In this document: positions 31,197 through 42,860 of the stretch, piece by piece
Layout of the letters: every line of letters starts with the position of its first letter
Numbering within the stretch: the stretch's first letter is position 1
Source: Pseudomonas trivialis
GTDB taxonomy: Bacteria; Pseudomonadota; Gammaproteobacteria; Pseudomonadales; Pseudomonadaceae
Length of the DNA stretch: 64,000 nucleotides
Direction of reading: 5' to 3'
Assembly: GCF_001439805.1 (NCBI RefSeq)
Contig: NZ_JYLK01000003.1
Span: 248,001 to 312,000 of the forward strand
Made by a program: the position numbers and the translations under genes
Notes under the pieces: generated by a model
What the model was told of the DNA's origin: nothing
The model's database searches: none
Seen by the model: only the letters and a program-made list of their open reading frames with translations

Positions 31197-32486
31197 TCAA
31201 CCCTGCACAACGCAGGTGGCCAGGTGCGCGGCGAGCGCATCAAAGGCAATGTTCTGTTGCTCGCCCTGGCCACGCAGGGGTTTGAAACCTATCACTTGCT
31301 GGGCCAACTCGTCATCGCCGAGGATCAGCGCATACAGCGCGCCGCTCTTGTCGGCCTTCTTGAACTGGCTCTTGAAGCTGCCGGCGCCGGCATTGATCTG
31401 CAGACGCAGGTTTGGCAGTTGGTCACGCACCTGTTCGCTCAAGGCCAGGGCTGCCAGTTCGGCAGCCTCGCCAAAGGCGCACAGGTACACGTCCACTTGC
31501 CGGGCGATTTCTTCCGGGACCTGCTCCAGGGTTTCCAGCAGCAGGATCAGACGCTCGATGCCCATGGCAAAGCCTACGCCGGTGGTGGGCTTGCCGCCCA
31601 TCTGCTCGACCAGCCCGTCGTAACGACCGCCCGCGCACACGGTACCCTGGGCGCCAAGCTTGTCGGTGACCCACTCGAACACTGTCTTGCTGTAGTAATC
31701 AAGGCCGCGTACCAGTTTCGGGTTGATGACGTAGGGAATCCCGGCGGCATCCAGACGCGCCCTGAGGCCGTCGAAATGCACACGGGACTCGTCGTCCAGG
31801 TAGTCGGCCATTTTCGGCGCATCTACCAGCACGGCCTGGGTGTCGGCGTTCTTGGTATCCAGTACGCGCAACGGGTTGGTTTTCAGACGGCGCTGGCTGT
31901 CTTCATCCAGTTTATCCAAGTGGGCAGACAGGTACTCGACCAGGGCTTCGCGGTAGCGGCCCCGGGACTTACTGGTGCCCAGGCTGTTGAGTTCGAGCTT
32001 GACGGCGTCACGGATGCCCAACTGGCCCCACAGGCGCCAGGTCATCACGATCAGCTCGGCGTCGATGTCCGGGCCGTCAAGGTTGAACACCTCAAGACCA
32101 ATCTGGTGGAACTGGCGATAACGGCCTTTCTGTGGACGCTCGTGACGGAACATCGGGCCGATGTACCACAACTTCTGCGGCTGACCGCCACCGGTGAGGC
32201 CGTGCTCGAGCACCGCACGCACACAGGCGGCAGTGCCTTCCGGACGCAGGGTCAGGGAGTCGCCGTTGCGGTCTTCGAAGGTGTACATCTCTTTTTCGAC
32301 GATGTCGGTCACTTCACCGATGGAGCGTTTGAACAGCTCGGTGAACTCGACGATCGGCATGCGGATCTGTTTGTAACCGTAGTTATCCAGCAGGCGCGCG
32401 ACCGTGCTTTCGAAGTAACGCCATAATGGCGTCTGCTCCGGCAGGATGTCGTTCATGCCACGAATGGCTTGCAGAGACTTGCTCAC
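31197..32486 (-). CDS. hisS: Histidyl-tRNA synthetase
   Basis: A 429-residue class II aminoacyl-tRNA synthetase that charges tRNA-His. Class II motif 2 ([21 protein letters not shown]) and motif 3 (GFAMGIERL) are present, with the histidine motifs LVRGLDYY and AGGRYDGLV and a C-terminal anticodon-binding domain. It starts at [18 protein letters not shown], the normal N-terminus. Confidence 0.98.
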   Translation of the reverse strand: MSKSLQAIRGMNDILPEQTPLWRYFESTVARLLDNYGYKQIRMPIVEFTELFKRSIGEVTDIVEKEMYTFEDRNGDSLTLRPEGTAACVRAVLEHGLTGGGQPQKLWYIGPMFRHERPQKGRYRQFHQIGLEVFNLDGPDIDAELIVMTWRLWGQLGIRDAVKLELNSLGTSKSRGRYREALVEYLSAHLDKLDEDSQRRLKTNPLRVLDTKNADTQAVLVDAPKMADYLDDESRVHFDGLRARLDAAGIPYVINPKLVRGLDYYSKTVFEWVTDKLGAQGTVCAGGRYDGLVEQMGGKPTTGVGFAMGIERLILLLETLEQVPEEIARQVDVYLCAFGEAAELAALALSEQVRDQLPNLRLQINAGAGSFKSQFKKADKSGALYALILGDDELAQQVIGFKPLRGQGEQQNIAFDALAAHLATCVVQG

Positions 32487-32509
32487 ATCAAATCCTTAAA
32501 TTCGTTCAA

Positions 32510-33619
32510 TCAGCCGCGAGCGATCAGCGCTGCGTCAGCGGCGACCTTTTCGGCCGCTCTCTCGCGGATCAGCTTTTCCAACTGGTCCACCAGATTGTCA
32601 TTCGTCAGTTTCTGCGACGGCTTGCCGTCGATGTAAATCAGGTTTGGCGTACCACCGGTAAGGCCGACGTGCGCCTCCTTGGCCTCGCCCGGCCCGTTGA
32701 CCACGCAGCCGATCACTGCAACATCCAGCGGCACCAGCAGGTCTTCGAGGCGCAACTCCAGGTCGTTCATGGTTTTCACCACGTCGAAGTTCTGCCGCGA
32801 GCAGCTCGGGCAGGCAATGAAGTTGATGCCACGGGAACGCAAGCGCAGGGATTTGAGAATGTCGTAACCGACCTTCACTTCCTCTACGGGGTCTGCCGCC
32901 AGGGAGATGCGGATAGTGTCGCCGATCCCTTCGGCGAGCAGCATACCGAGACCCACCGCAGATTTCACTGTGCCTGAGCGCAGACCGCCCGCTTCCGTGA
33001 TACCCAGGTGCAGCGGCTGCACGATTTCCCTGGCCAGCAGGCGGTAGGCTTCTACCGCCATGAACACGTCGGAAGCCTTTACGCTGACCTTGAAGTCCTG
33101 GAAATTCAGGCGTTCGAGGTGTTCAACGTGGCGCAGCGCCGACTCGACCAGCGCCGCCGGGGTAGGCTCGCCGTATTTCTTTTGCAGGTCTTTTTCCAGG
33201 GAGCCGGCGTTGACGCCGATGCGGATCGGAATGCCGCGATCACGGGCGGCATCCACCACCGCGCGCACGCGGTCTTCACGCCCGATGTTACCCGGATTGA
33301 TGCGCAGGCAGTCCACCCCGAGCTCGGCCACGCGCAGCGCGATCTTGTAGTCGAAGTGAATGTCGGCAACCAGTGGCACCTTGACCAGCTGCTTGATGCG
33401 GCCGAAGGCTTCGGCAGCGTCCATGTCCGGCACGGAAACGCGCACGATGTCGACGCCGGCTGCTTCCAGACGGTTGATCTGGGCCACGGTGGCGGCCACA
33501 TCATTGGTGTCGCTGTTGGTCATGCTCTGTACGGCAATGGGGGCATCGCCGCCCACGGGTACGGAGCCGACCCAGATCTTGCGCGATACGCGACGTTTGA
33601 TTGGAGATTCGCCGTGCAT
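32510..33619 (-). CDS. ispG: 4-hydroxy-3-methylbut-2-en-1-yl diphosphate synthase
   Basis: A 369-residue [4Fe-4S] enzyme (GcpE) of the MEP isoprenoid pathway, converting methylerythritol cyclodiphosphate to HMBPP. The TIM-barrel N-terminus ([17 protein letters not shown]) and the cluster ligands in [10 protein letters not shown] and the CVVNGPGEA motif are visible. It lies 23 bp upstream of hisS and 2 bp after rodZ. Confidence 0.97.
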   Translation of the reverse strand: MHGESPIKRRVSRKIWVGSVPVGGDAPIAVQSMTNSDTNDVAATVAQINRLEAAGVDIVRVSVPDMDAAEAFGRIKQLVKVPLVADIHFDYKIALRVAELGVDCLRINPGNIGREDRVRAVVDAARDRGIPIRIGVNAGSLEKDLQKKYGEPTPAALVESALRHVEHLERLNFQDFKVSVKASDVFMAVEAYRLLAREIVQPLHLGITEAGGLRSGTVKSAVGLGMLLAEGIGDTIRISLAADPVEEVKVGYDILKSLRLRSRGINFIACPSCSRQNFDVVKTMNDLELRLEDLLVPLDVAVIGCVVNGPGEAKEAHVGLTGGTPNLIYIDGKPSQKLTNDNLVDQLEKLIRERAAEKVAADAALIARG

Positions 33620-33621
33620 GA

Positions 33622-34611
33622 CTATTGTCCCAACTTGAGGCGAGCGGTCTCGCCACTGGTGAACGGCGCCACGTCCACAGGCTGGCCGTTGTAGACCACT
33701 TGCGCGCCACGGGCGTAGCCCAGACGCAGCGTCAGAGGAGGCTTGCCGCCCTGGTCAAGCGTGTCGCCCTTGCGCTTGAGGCCGCTGAACAGCACTTTGC
33801 CGTTGCCATCGGTGACTTGCGTCCAGCAGTCGGCGATGAAGGTAACCTGTACGTGCCCGTCACCGGCGATCAACGCAGGGGTCGTAGGGGCCGAAATAGC
33901 GGGAGCTGCTGGCGTAACCGGAGCCGTGGTCGCCGGGGCCTGGGCAGGAGCCGCCGGCGTGTGGACCTGGGCGGCGGGCGCAGCCGGAGTGGTCGGCGCA
34001 GTCACGGCAGCGGTTGCGCCCGGGGAGGTTTCCGGCGCTGGCTGCTCGGTGGCCGGCGGCGTTTCAGGTGCGGCCTGGCTTTGCACAACAGCCTGGTCTT
34101 CGGGCTCATCCAGCGGATGAATCTGGGTGGTGCCGTCGGCGCTTTCGACTTCGACGTGCTCCATGGCGTTACTGGTCATGTCCTTGGTGCGCTGGGCCGC
34201 CTGGTCCTGCCACCAGACGAAACCACCGCCGATCACCGCGATCAGCAGCAGCAGGCTGACAATCCGCAAGATCGTGTGGGAGACCCGAGTGGGCTCTTCG
34301 ATACGGCCCAGGCCATGGACGTTGCTGCCCTGGGAGTCGGTGCCGGTGAACTGATCGAACTGCTGGACCAGCACGGTTTGATCGATGCCGAGCAACTTGG
34401 CATAAGCACGGATATAACCGCGTGCAAAGGTATGCCCCGGCAGCTTGTCGAACGCGCCGGCCTCGAGGTTGCCCAGGGACGTGGCCGTCAAATTGAGCTT
34501 GAGGGCCACTTCCGCCAGCGACCAGCCATTGCTTTCGCGGGCCTGACGCAAGGTGTCGCCTGGGTTTACGCGATTAGCTGCTACAACTTCCGGGTGCGCC
34601 GCTTTCATCAT
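33622..34611 (-). CDS. rodZ: Cell-shape protein RodZ
   Basis: A 329-residue bitopic inner-membrane protein that links MreB filaments to the elongasome. The N-terminal cytoplasmic HTH domain (about 17-90, [19 protein letters not shown]) is followed by a transmembrane helix at 114-134, a Pro/Ala/Thr-rich periplasmic linker (about 165-250) and a C-terminal DUF4115 beta-domain. The ATG overlaps the pilW stop (ATGA). A second ATG directly follows; the first was kept because of the overlap. Confidence 0.94.
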   Translation of the reverse strand: MMKAAHPEVVAANRVNPGDTLRQARESNGWSLAEVALKLNLTATSLGNLEAGAFDKLPGHTFARGYIRAYAKLLGIDQTVLVQQFDQFTGTDSQGSNVHGLGRIEEPTRVSHTILRIVSLLLLIAVIGGGFVWWQDQAAQRTKDMTSNAMEHVEVESADGTTQIHPLDEPEDQAVVQSQAAPETPPATEQPAPETSPGATAAVTAPTTPAAPAAQVHTPAAPAQAPATTAPVTPAAPAISAPTTPALIAGDGHVQVTFIADCWTQVTDGNGKVLFSGLKRKGDTLDQGGKPPLTLRLGYARGAQVVYNGQPVDVAPFTSGETARLKLGQ

Positions 34612-35366
34612 TGCTCCGACAGGTATTGCTGATATTCCGGCGTACCGGGATAGAGTCGTTCGAGTTGCTGGCCAAAACGTGCGGCCGTGTCGCGTTCTTC
34701 ATGAACCGTCGCCAGGCGCACACCGAGCAATAGACTACGTGCATTTTGCCCGCTGAGCAGGCTAAAACGCTCGTAATAGTCACGTGCCGGCACATAATGC
34801 CTGTCTTCGTAGGACAACTCAGCCATTTCGAGCAATGCGCGAGGCTGGTGACCGTTCAGGTGCAGGGCTTTTTCCAGTTGCTGGCGCGCCAAATCGCGCT
34901 GCCCGAGGTGCATCGAGGTGACCCCAAGGTTCTCGAATACCCGAGAACGTTCTGGATACAGGGTATCGGTACTGGCTTGCTGGAAATAACGGGCGGCCTG
35001 GGCATAACGTTTCTGCTCGAACAGGAAGCTGCCGTAGTTGTTCAACAGCCGAGGATCGGCAGGCCGTACGGACAGCGCCTTGGTGAAATACCGGTCGGCC
35101 AGCTCAGGCTCGGCCTGGGCCTTGAACACCAACGCCAAAGCTGCATTGGCGTCGGCGTCATCGCTGTCCAACTCGAGGGCCTTTTTCAACGGCACCTTGG
35201 CCTGCTCGCTCATGCCTTGCTGCAGGTAACCCAGGCCCAACTGCACATACGCCACTCGCGCCTCGTCACGGCCTTTGTCTGTTTGCAAAGGGCTGTCATG
35301 GCCCGATGAAACACAACCGGCCGCAAGACCGGTAACCAGTAACAGCAGCGCAAGGCGCAAGGGCAT
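34608..35366 (-). CDS. pilW: Type IV pilus biogenesis/stability lipoprotein PilW (PilF)
   Basis: A 252-residue outer-membrane lipoprotein with lipobox LAAGC (Cys18) and about six TPR repeats, such as VAYVQLGLGYLQQGM and PRLLNNYGSFLFEQ. PilF/PilW pilots the PilQ secretin to the outer membrane for type IV pilus assembly. It sits between rlmN and rodZ, as in P. aeruginosa. Confidence 0.93.
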   Translation of the reverse strand: MPLRLALLLLVTGLAAGCVSSGHDSPLQTDKGRDEARVAYVQLGLGYLQQGMSEQAKVPLKKALELDSDDADANAALALVFKAQAEPELADRYFTKALSVRPADPRLLNNYGSFLFEQKRYAQAARYFQQASTDTLYPERSRVFENLGVTSMHLGQRDLARQQLEKALHLNGHQPRALLEMAELSYEDRHYVPARDYYERFSLLSGQNARSLLLGVRLATVHEERDTAARFGQQLERLYPGTPEYQQYLSEQ

Positions 35367-35378
35367 AGAGATCCTCTC

Positions 35379-36527
35379 TCAGATTCGATTCACAGCGATT
35401 TGCGGCAGATCGTCAGCGGCGTTCAATTCACGCACGGCGATGTAACGTTCGCTGCGGCGGGTGCGGTCCATCACCTGCCCTACCAATTGGCCACAGGCGG
35501 CGTCGATGTCTTCACCACGGGTGGTGCGCACGGTGACGTTGTAGCCGGCCTGGTGCAGTTGATCCTGAAAACGGCGAATGGCGTTGTTGCTTGGCCGCTC
35601 GTAGCCGGAATGTGGAAACGGGTTGAACGGAATAAGGTTGATCTTGCACGGGGTGTTCTTGAGCAACTCGATCATCTCGACGGCGTGTTCGACCTTGTCG
35701 TTGATGTCCTTGAGCATGGTGTACTCAATGGTCAGCACGCGTTTCTCGCCCAGGGTCGCCATGTAACGCTGGCAGGATTCGAGCAGCATCTTAAGCGGAT
35801 ACTTCTTGTTGATTGGCACCAATTGGTTACGCAATGCGTCATTGGGTGCGTGCAGCGACAACGCCAGGGAGACGTCGATGTGCTTGGCCAGCTCATCGAT
35901 CATCGGCACCACGCCGGAGGTCGACAGGGTCACACGGCGCTTGGAGATTCCGTAGCCCAGGTCGTCCATCATCAGGTGCATGGCCGCAATCACGTTATCG
36001 AAGTTCAGCAGCGGCTCACCCATGCCCATCATCACCACGTTGGTGATGGCACGGTCGACGGTTGCCGGGACGCTGCCAAAGGATTTATTGGCAATCCACA
36101 CCTGGCCGATAACTTCGGCGGCGGTGAGGTTGCTGTTGAAGCCTTGCTTGCCGGTGGAGCAGAAACTGCAGTCCAGGGCACAGCCTGCCTGGGACGAAAC
36201 GCACAAGGTGCCGCGCTTGCCCTGAGGGATGTAAACGGTCTCGACGCAGCTGCCGGACGCCACGCGCACCACCCACTTGCGGGTGCCGTCGCTGGAGATG
36301 TCCTCGCTGACCACTTCCGGACCACGAACCTCGGCAATGGCCTTGAGCTTGTCGCGCAGGGCCTTGCTGACGTTCGTCATGGCGTCGAAATCATCGACAC
36401 CAAAGTGGTGAATCCATTTCATTACCTGACCGGCACGGAAGCGCTTCTCCCCGATTGAGTCGAAGAATTTCTCCATTTCCGGCTGAGTCAGACCCAGCAG
36501 GTTGGTTTTAACAGTCGATGTCGTCAT
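35379..36527 (-). CDS. rlmN: 23S rRNA/tRNA (adenine-C2) methyltransferase RlmN
   Basis: A 382-residue radical-SAM enzyme that methylates A2503 of 23S rRNA and A37 of some tRNAs. The CxxxCxxC cluster motif is seen as [11 protein letters not shown], with SSQAGC before it and GMGEPLLN after it. The catalytic C-terminal Cys lies in [10 protein letters not shown]. It is 12 bp before pilW. Confidence 0.97.
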   Translation of the reverse strand: MTTSTVKTNLLGLTQPEMEKFFDSIGEKRFRAGQVMKWIHHFGVDDFDAMTNVSKALRDKLKAIAEVRGPEVVSEDISSDGTRKWVVRVASGSCVETVYIPQGKRGTLCVSSQAGCALDCSFCSTGKQGFNSNLTAAEVIGQVWIANKSFGSVPATVDRAITNVVMMGMGEPLLNFDNVIAAMHLMMDDLGYGISKRRVTLSTSGVVPMIDELAKHIDVSLALSLHAPNDALRNQLVPINKKYPLKMLLESCQRYMATLGEKRVLTIEYTMLKDINDKVEHAVEMIELLKNTPCKINLIPFNPFPHSGYERPSNNAIRRFQDQLHQAGYNVTVRTTRGEDIDAACGQLVGQVMDRTRRSERYIAVRELNAADDLPQIAVNRI

Positions 36528-36556
36528 GGATTCACCCTCACTCTTTAAGCCGATGC

Positions 36557-36982
36557 TTAGCGAGCGGTTACTTCAGTAGCAGCGAAAAAGTACGAAATTT
36601 CGCGAGCAGCAGCGGCTTCGGAGTCCGAACCGTGTACGGCGTTGGCGTCGATGGACTCAGCGAAATCAGCACGGATGGTGCCGGCAGCCGCTTCTTTAGG
36701 GTTGGTGGCGCCCATCAGCTCACGGTTCAGCGCGATGGCGTTTTCGCCTTCCAGCACCTGAACAACAACAGGACCGGAGATCATGAAAGCAACCAGGTCA
36801 CCGAAGAAACCACGGGCGCTGTGCTCAGCGTAGAAGCCTTCAGCTTCGGCCTTGGACAGTTGCTTGAGTTTCGAGGCTACAACCTTCAGGCCGGCTTTTT
36901 CGAAACGAGTGGTGATCTCGCCGATGACGTTTTTTGCAACAGCGTCAGGCTTGATGATGGAGAAAGTACGTTGAACAGCCAT
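36557..36982 (-). CDS. ndk: Nucleoside diphosphate kinase
   Basis: A 141-residue enzyme that balances nucleoside triphosphate pools via a phospho-His. It starts [15 protein letters not shown]; the catalytic His lies in NAVHGSDS. It leads the ndk-rlmN-pilW-rodZ-ispG-hisS-yfgM-bamB gene run and is separated from the isc operon upstream by a terminator. Confidence 0.98.
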   Translation of the reverse strand: MAVQRTFSIIKPDAVAKNVIGEITTRFEKAGLKVVASKLKQLSKAEAEGFYAEHSARGFFGDLVAFMISGPVVVQVLEGENAIALNRELMGATNPKEAAAGTIRADFAESIDANAVHGSDSEAAAAREISYFFAATEVTAR

Positions 36983-37009
36983 GGTGTAACTCCAGAAACG
37001 GTAATTTAC

Positions 37010-37042
37010 GAAAAATTAAACCCGCGAATTATACGCGGGTTA
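37010..37042 (-). terminator. Terminator of the isc operon
   Basis: AACCCGCG/CGCGGGTT around TATAATT, followed on the minus strand by TAATTTTT. It lies between iscX and ndk. Confidence 0.8.
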
Positions 37043-37073
37043 TCAGGTATTGCCTAACTGCGTAAAAGGCGAC

Positions 37074-37274
37074 TCAGTCTGCTTCTTCGATCCACAGGCC
37101 TTGAATCGCCTCGAGAACCTTTTCGCCACCCCGGTCCGGGATGTCGTCAAAATCCGGCAGCTCCATTACGAGGTTGCGCAGCTTGACGAAGTTCACCGTA
37201 AGAGGATTGACCTCAGGATGGGCTTCAGCAAGTTGTATAGCGATTTCTTGTACATCAACCCATTTCAGGCTCAT
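37074..37274 (-). CDS. iscX: Fe-S assembly protein IscX
   Basis: A 66-residue acidic protein that binds IscS and modulates cluster assembly. The start MSLKWVDVQEIAI gives the exact family length; six extra codons upstream were excluded. It has the DIPDRGG and EAIQGLWIEE motifs. It is the last gene of the isc operon. Confidence 0.96.
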   Translation of the reverse strand: MSLKWVDVQEIAIQLAEAHPEVNPLTVNFVKLRNLVMELPDFDDIPDRGGEKVLEAIQGLWIEEAD

Positions 37275-37288
37275 GACATTTCCTTGAA

Positions 37289-37630
37289 TCAATGCGGCGC
37301 TTCGGCTGCATGGTTGAGGGAATATTTCGGAATCTCGACAGTGATGTCCTCAGTCCCGACCTTCGCCTGGCAGCTCAGGCGCGAATGCGATTCCAGGCCC
37401 CAGGCACGGTCGAGAAAGTCCTCTTCCAGCTCGTCTGCTTCTTCCAGGGAATTGAACCCTTCGCGGATGATGCAGTGGCAGGTAGTGCAGGCGCAGACAC
37501 CGCCACAGGCGCTTTCGATCTCGATGTGGTTGTCATGGGCAACGTCGAGGATGGACTTGCCGGTCTCAGCCTCAACAACCATACCGTCCGGGCAATGCTC
37601 GGCGTGTGGCAGAAAAATGACCTGCGGCAT
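37289..37630 (-). CDS. fdx: ISC-type [2Fe-2S] ferredoxin
   Basis: A 113-residue adrenodoxin-like ferredoxin that supplies electrons for Fe-S assembly. The cluster Cys ligands lie in ESACGGVCACTTCHC and, further on, in LSCQAKVG. It starts 3 bp after the hscA stop. Confidence 0.97.
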   Translation of the reverse strand: MPQVIFLPHAEHCPDGMVVEAETGKSILDVAHDNHIEIESACGGVCACTTCHCIIREGFNSLEEADELEEDFLDRAWGLESHSRLSCQAKVGTEDITVEIPKYSLNHAAEAPH

Positions 37631-37633
37631 TAA

Positions 37634-39496
37634 TTATTCCTCGAGTTCATTCAGGTTGCGGCCCGCCAGGGCGGCTTTTACCGACTGGTCCATACGGCGG
37701 GCGGCGAAAGCATCGGTCACTTGCGACAGACGTTTGGTCTGCTGCTCGATGGCATAACCATCGGTGCCTTTCATCAGTTCGGCCAGTTCCTGCATCTGCA
37801 GATCGATGACCATGCGCTCTTCGGCATCCAGCAGGCGCTCGCCGTCAGCTTCCAGGGCGCCCTGCACCGCTTCGAGCAGGCGCTGCGCGTCGACTTGTTG
37901 CTCGCGCAGTACGCGAGCGACCTTGTCGTCACCGGCGTATTGGAACGAGTCCTTGAGCATTTTGGCAATTTCGCCGTCGGTGAGGCCGTAGGACGGCTTG
38001 ACCTGAATGCTGGCTTCAACGCCCGAACCGAGCTCACGCGCAGCCACGCTGAGCAAACCATCGGCGTCTACCTGGAAGGTCACGCGAATTTTCGCTGCAC
38101 CGGCGACCATCGCTGGAATGCCGCGCAACTCGAAGCGCGCCAGTGAGCGGCAGTCGCTGATCAGTTCGCGCTCGCCTTGCAGCACATGAATCATCATGGC
38201 CGTCTGGCCGTCTTTGTACGTGGTGAAGTCCTGGGCGCGGGCGACGGGGATGGTGGTGTTGCGCGGAATCACCTTCTCCATCAGACCGCCCATGGTTTCC
38301 AGCCCAAGGGACAATGGAATCACGTCGAGCAACAGCAACTCGCCACCCTCGCGTTTGTTACCGGCCAGGGTATCGGCCTGGATTGCCGCGCCGATGGCAA
38401 CCACTTGATCCGGGTCGATTTCGGTGAGGGGCTGACGGCCAAATGCTTCGGCCACTGCATCACGCACGCGGGGCACGCGAGTCGAACCGCCGACCATGAC
38501 CACCGCCACCACCTCTTCCAGCTCGATGCCGGAATCGCGCACCGCGCGGCGGCAGGCCTTGAGGCTACGCGCGACCATCGGCTCGATCAGCGCATCGAAG
38601 GCTTGGCGGGTCAGTTGGGCCGACCAGTTGCCGTAGGACACTTCAACAGAGGCAGCCTCCGTCAGCGCTTCCTTGGCTGCACAGGCAGTTTGCAGCAGGT
38701 TACGCTGCGCGCCCGGGTCCAGGTCGGCGGACAAGCCGGCGCTGGTGATAATCCAGCCAGCGATGGCGTGGTCGAAGTCATCACCGCCCAGGGCGCTGTC
38801 GCCACCGGTGGCGAGCACTTCAAACACACCGCCGGTCAGGCGCAGAATCGAGATATCGAAGGTGCCGCCGCCCAGGTCGTAGATCGCGACCAGGCCTTCG
38901 GCGTGCTGATCGAGGCCATACGCCACCGCGGCTGCGGTTGGCTCGTTGAGCAGGCGCAGCACGTTGAGGCCGGCGAGTTTCGCCGCGTCCTTGGTGGCCT
39001 GGCGCTGCGCGTCATCGAAATACGCCGGCACGGTAATCACCGCGCCGACCAGTTCGCCGCCCAAGGTGGTTTCCGCGCGCTGGCGCAGCACCTTGAGAAT
39101 ATCGGCGGACACTTCCACCGGGCTTTTCGGCCCCTGCACGGTGTCGATGAACGGCATATGGGATTCGCCGCCGACAAAGCGGTACGGCAGTTGCTCACCC
39201 AGTTGCTTGACGTCAGACAGGCCACGGCCCATCAGGCGCTTGACCGACAGCACGGTATTCAACGGATCGGTGGAGGCTGCCAGTTTGGCCGACTCGCCCA
39301 CTTCGGTACGGTCTGCGTGATAACGCACAGCGGACGGCAGGATCACCTTGCCATCGGCGTCGGGCAACGGCTCGGACAGGCCGCTGCGCAGGGCGGCGAC
39401 CAGGGAATTGGTGGTGCCCAGGTCAATCCCGACCGCCAGGCGACGCTGGTGCGGTTGAGGGCTTTGGCCGGGTTCGGCGATTTGCAGTAGAGCCAT
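37634..39496 (-). CDS. hscA: Fe-S chaperone HscA (Hsp70 family)
   Basis: A 620-residue Hsp70 chaperone that, with HscB, releases clusters from IscU. The nucleotide-binding domain has [27 protein letters not shown] and [14 protein letters not shown]; the substrate domain (from about 385) is followed by the helical lid. The product ends [11 protein letters not shown]. Confidence 0.97.
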   Translation of the reverse strand: MALLQIAEPGQSPQPHQRRLAVGIDLGTTNSLVAALRSGLSEPLPDADGKVILPSAVRYHADRTEVGESAKLAASTDPLNTVLSVKRLMGRGLSDVKQLGEQLPYRFVGGESHMPFIDTVQGPKSPVEVSADILKVLRQRAETTLGGELVGAVITVPAYFDDAQRQATKDAAKLAGLNVLRLLNEPTAAAVAYGLDQHAEGLVAIYDLGGGTFDISILRLTGGVFEVLATGGDSALGGDDFDHAIAGWIITSAGLSADLDPGAQRNLLQTACAAKEALTEAASVEVSYGNWSAQLTRQAFDALIEPMVARSLKACRRAVRDSGIELEEVVAVVMVGGSTRVPRVRDAVAEAFGRQPLTEIDPDQVVAIGAAIQADTLAGNKREGGELLLLDVIPLSLGLETMGGLMEKVIPRNTTIPVARAQDFTTYKDGQTAMMIHVLQGERELISDCRSLARFELRGIPAMVAGAAKIRVTFQVDADGLLSVAARELGSGVEASIQVKPSYGLTDGEIAKMLKDSFQYAGDDKVARVLREQQVDAQRLLEAVQGALEADGERLLDAEERMVIDLQMQELAELMKGTDGYAIEQQTKRLSQVTDAFAARRMDQSVKAALAGRNLNELEE

Positions 39497-39549
39497 GGTA
39501 ATCAGGTCTTATCTGTCTATCAGGCGTGCATCACGGGCAGCACACTGGG

Positions 39550-40071
39550 TTAATCGTCGAGGCGCTCTTCAAGCTGGCGCACTTCGTAGGTGAGCTTGTC
39601 GAGGAACTGCATGCGCCGCATCAGGCGTTCGGCCTGTTCACGTTGCGCTGCATCATCCCAACAGGCTGCGAAGCTTTCGTTGAGCTCTTCCTGGGCCGTT
39701 TTCAGCCGACGCTTGAAGACCGCGACACCCGCCACATCGGCTTCGTCCTGCAGATCTTCGAGTTCTTCGCGCCACTGCATCTGCTGCATCAGGAAGTCCG
39801 GGTCGTGCACCGTGACTTCAAGGGGCAGCTCGCCACCGTTCATCGCGAGCAGGTAGCGCGCGCGTTTCGCAGGGCTCTTGAGCGTCTGATAGGCTTCGTT
39901 GAGGCTGGCCGATTGCTCCAGCGCCTGGCGTTGCTCGCGCTCGGAAGCGTCAGCAAAGCGGTCCGGATGCACCCCACGCGCCAATTCTCGGTAGCGCGTG
40001 GCAAGCTGCTCAAGGTTCAGCCGAAAGCTCGGCTGCAGCTCGAATAAAGCGAAATGACAAGGAGTGCCCAC
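39550..40071 (-). CDS. hscB: Fe-S co-chaperone HscB
   Basis: A 173-residue J-type co-chaperone that brings IscU to HscA. The GTG start at 40071 was chosen because it gives the family N-terminus ([15 protein letters not shown]) with TGAGG 7 nt upstream; an in-frame ATG 13 codons earlier overlaps iscA. The HPD loop is present as VHPDRF, and the C-terminal IscU-binding three-helix bundle follows. Confidence 0.95.
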   Translation of the reverse strand: MGTPCHFALFELQPSFRLNLEQLATRYRELARGVHPDRFADASEREQRQALEQSASLNEAYQTLKSPAKRARYLLAMNGGELPLEVTVHDPDFLMQQMQWREELEDLQDEADVAGVAVFKRRLKTAQEELNESFAACWDDAAQREQAERLMRRMQFLDKLTYEVRQLEERLDD

Positions 40072-40079
40072 AAATAGCC

Positions 40080-40403
40080 TCAGATGTTGAAGCTTTCGCC
40101 GCAGCCACATTCACCGCGTACGTTGGGGTTGTTGAACTTGAAGCCTTCGTTCAACCCTTCCTTGACGAAATCGAGTTCGGTGCCGTCCAGGTAGGTCAGG
40201 CTCTTGGGGTCGATGATCACTTTCTCGCCGTGACTTTCGAACACCTGGTCTTCCGCAACCACCTCGTCGACAAACTCCAGCACGTAGGCAAGGCCGGAAC
40301 AGCCCGTGGTGCGAACACCCAGACGAATCCCCTCACCTTTACCGCGCCCATTCAGGGAGCGGCGAATATGCTGCGCTGCCGCTTCTGTCATGCTGATAGC
40401 CAT
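40080..40403 (-). CDS. iscA: Fe-S carrier IscA
   Basis: A 107-residue A-type carrier with the three conserved Cys: TTGCSG and the C-terminal [11 protein letters not shown]. The start [10 protein letters not shown] was chosen to match family length. Confidence 0.97.
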   Translation of the reverse strand: MAISMTEAAAQHIRRSLNGRGKGEGIRLGVRTTGCSGLAYVLEFVDEVVAEDQVFESHGEKVIIDPKSLTYLDGTELDFVKEGLNEGFKFNNPNVRGECGCGESFNI

Positions 40404-40431
40404 CGTTGACTCCTTACTCGTCGCCAAATGC

Positions 40432-40818
40432 TTAGATCAAGCCTTTCTTCTGCTTGTAGTCGCGAACGGCCGCCTTGATGGCGTCCTCGGCGAGTACGGA
40501 GCAGTGGATTTTCACCGGCGGCAGGGCCAGTTCTTCGGCCAGTTGGGTGTTGCTGATGGTGACAGCCTCATCCAGGGTCTTGCCTTTCATCCATTCGGTC
40601 GCCAGGGAGCTGGAGGCAATGGCTGAACCGCAGCCGTAGGTCTTGAACTTGGCGTCTTCGATAACGCCAGCGTCGTTGACCTTGATCTGCAGGCGCATCA
40701 CATCGCCGCACGCCGGAGCGCCGACCATGCCGGTGCCCACATCAGGGTCTTCCGCGTTCATCTTGCCGACGTTGCGCGGGTTTTCGTAGTGGTCGATGAC
40801 CTTTTCGCTGTAAGCCAT
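40432..40818 (-). CDS. iscU: Fe-S scaffold IscU
   Basis: A 128-residue scaffold on which IscS builds [2Fe-2S] clusters. The ligands Cys37 in PACGDV, Cys63 in YGCGSA and Cys106 in HCSVLAE are present, with the HscA-recognition LPPVK. It starts [16 protein letters not shown]. Confidence 0.98.
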   Translation of the reverse strand: MAYSEKVIDHYENPRNVGKMNAEDPDVGTGMVGAPACGDVMRLQIKVNDAGVIEDAKFKTYGCGSAIASSSLATEWMKGKTLDEAVTISNTQLAEELALPPVKIHCSVLAEDAIKAAVRDYKQKKGLI

Positions 40819-40917
40819 GGTACTCAATCCTCACTCATCAGGGCCGCTCTGGAACCCTGTAGAAACGCCTGCGTTTCCGCCATGTTCCTACAGAGCCTGG
40901 GTGGCGGCTTCTATAAT

Positions 40918-42132
40918 TTAGTGTGCCGCCCACTCGATCTTGGAGATGTCGACACCGTCTTTGAACATGTCCCACAGCGGCGACAGAACGCGCAGCTTGT
41001 TGACCGCCTCGCACACTTTCTGTGCGGCGTAGTCGACCTGCTCTTCGGTGGTGAAGCGGCCGAAGGTAAAGCGGATCGAGCTGTGTGCCAGTTCGTCATT
41101 GCGGCCCAGGGCGCGCAGTACGTACGAAGGCTCAAGGGAGGCCGAGGTGCAGGCCGAACCGGACGACACCGCCAGGTCCTTGAGCGCCATGATCAGCGAC
41201 TCGCCTTCGACGTAGTTGAAGCTCAGGTTCAGGTTGTGCGGTACGCGGGCAGTCATGCTGCCGTTGACGTACAGCTCTTCAAGGTGCTCGACCTGCTTGT
41301 AGAAGCGATCGCTGAGGGCCTTGATACGAATATTTTCGGCAGCCATGTCTTCCTTGGCTACGCGGAAGGCTTCACCCATGCCAACGATCTGGTGGGTAGC
41401 CAGGGTGCCCGAACGCATGCCGCGCTCGTGACCACCGCCGTGCATGGCCGCTTCGATACGCACGCGAGGCTTGCGGCTTACATAGAGAGCGCCGATGCCT
41501 TTAGGGCCGTAGGTCTTGTGGGCCGAGAACGCCATCAGGTCGACTTTCAGCTTGGACAGGTCGATATCGACCTTGCCGGTGGACTGAGCAGCGTCGACAT
41601 GCAGCAATACACCCTTGGAGCGCGTCAGCTCGCCGATGGCGGCGATGTCGTTGATGGTGCCGATTTCGTTGTTCACGTGGATCACGGAAACCAGGATGGT
41701 GTCTTCACGCATCGCGGCTTCGATCATGGCCGGGGTGACGATACCGTCGGTGGTTGGCTCAAGGTAAGTCACCTCAAACCCTTCACGCTCCAGTTGGCGC
41801 ATGGTGTCGAGGACAGCCTTGTGCTCAATTTTGGTGGTGATCAGGTGCTTGCCCTTGGTCGCGTAAAAATGCGCCGCGCCCTTGATCGCCAGGTTATCGG
41901 ACTCGGTGGCACCGGAGGTCCAGACGATCTCACGCGGGTCTGCGCCCACCAGGTCGGCGACCTGGCGACGAGCGTTCTCGACCGCTTCCTCGGCTTTCCA
42001 GCCGAATACGTGGGAGCGGGAGGCCGGGTTGCCGAAGTTTCCGTCAACCAGCAGGCATTCACTCATCTTTTGCGCAACACGCGGGTCAACCGGGGTGGTC
42101 GCCGAGTAATCAAGGTAAATTGGCAATTTCAT
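40918..42132 (-). CDS. iscS: Cysteine desulfurase IscS
   Basis: A 404-residue PLP enzyme that takes sulfur from cysteine for Fe-S clusters and thio-modified tRNAs. The PLP Lys lies in [12 protein letters not shown] and the catalytic loop Cys in SGSACTSAS. It is followed by a 99-bp gap before iscU. Confidence 0.98.
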   Translation of the reverse strand: MKLPIYLDYSATTPVDPRVAQKMSECLLVDGNFGNPASRSHVFGWKAEEAVENARRQVADLVGADPREIVWTSGATESDNLAIKGAAHFYATKGKHLITTKIEHKAVLDTMRQLEREGFEVTYLEPTTDGIVTPAMIEAAMREDTILVSVIHVNNEIGTINDIAAIGELTRSKGVLLHVDAAQSTGKVDIDLSKLKVDLMAFSAHKTYGPKGIGALYVSRKPRVRIEAAMHGGGHERGMRSGTLATHQIVGMGEAFRVAKEDMAAENIRIKALSDRFYKQVEHLEELYVNGSMTARVPHNLNLSFNYVEGESLIMALKDLAVSSGSACTSASLEPSYVLRALGRNDELAHSSIRFTFGRFTTEEQVDYAAQKVCEAVNKLRVLSPLWDMFKDGVDISKIEWAAH

Positions 42133-42182
42133 GGACTTTCTCCTAAATCAGGCTGGCTGGCGTGCCGTTAGCTCTTCGGCTG

Positions 42183-42674
42183 TCACTCGACGGCGGACGC
42201 TTCAATCTTGTCCAGACGCGGCGCCCTGGTGTTGCAACGGCGCTGGTCCTGACGCTGGGCTACTTCTTGCACCTCACGGCGAGTCACAAGATCAGCCAAG
42301 CTGATACCACTCAAAAACTCATGGATCTGCAGGCTCAAGTCACACCACAGGTGGTGAGTCAGGCAGGTGTCGCCGGCGTGGCAATCACCCAGGCCCTGGC
42401 ACTTGGTGGCATCGACGGATTCGTTGACCGCATCGATCACCTGGGCCACCTGGATGCCCTGCATCTCGCGGGACAACTGATAGCCGCCACCCGGACCGCG
42501 AACGCTGGAGACCAGATTGCTGCGGCGCAATTTGGCGAACAGCTGCTCGAGGTAAGACAGCGAAATGCCTTGGCGCTCGGAGATATCGGCCAGGGACACC
42601 GGGCCAGTTTGCGCGTGCAAGGCCAAGTCAAGCATGGCGGTTACCGCGTATCGGCCTTTTGTAGTCAGTCTCAT
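42183..42674 (-). CDS. iscR: Fe-S cluster regulator IscR
   Basis: A 163-residue Rrf2-family repressor. The winged HTH begins [20 protein letters not shown], and the cluster ligands are the Cys in [15 protein letters not shown] longer frame upstream crosses the promoter and was rejected. With a [2Fe-2S] cluster it represses its own operon; loss of the cluster under iron or oxidative stress relieves this. Matching sites lie in the upstream region. Confidence 0.97.
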   Translation of the reverse strand: MRLTTKGRYAVTAMLDLALHAQTGPVSLADISERQGISLSYLEQLFAKLRRSNLVSSVRGPGGGYQLSREMQGIQVAQVIDAVNESVDATKCQGLGDCHAGDTCLTHHLWCDLSLQIHEFLSGISLADLVTRREVQEVAQRQDQRRCNTRAPRLDKIEASAVE

Positions 42675-42707
42675 GGACAAGTACCAAGGTGTTTCAGAAT
42701 GGGAGCA

Positions 42708-42764
42708 AGTATGCGATTCCCGAGTATTTAAGTCAACTATAAGACCCAGTACTTTAGTCAGGAT
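42708..42764 (-). promoter_or_regulatory. isc operon promoter with two IscR type 1-like sites
   Basis: On the minus strand a -35 TTGACT (42731-42736) and -10 CATACT (42708-42713) are 17 bp apart. A 25-bp element at 42716-42740 (ATAGTTGACT then TACTCGGGAAT) fits the E. coli type 1 IscR consensus with few mismatches and covers the -35. A second, weaker copy (CCTGACTAAAGTACTGGGT, about 42744-42764) lies directly upstream. The arrangement fits autorepression. Confidence 0.75.
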
Positions 42765-42860
42765 TACCCGTAAAAAAGGCGCGCAAATCATAGCAGGATG
42801 GGGTGGGGACGAACAGCGGGAACGGGGACGACGCTCAAACCCAGGACCAATGAAGGTCAA

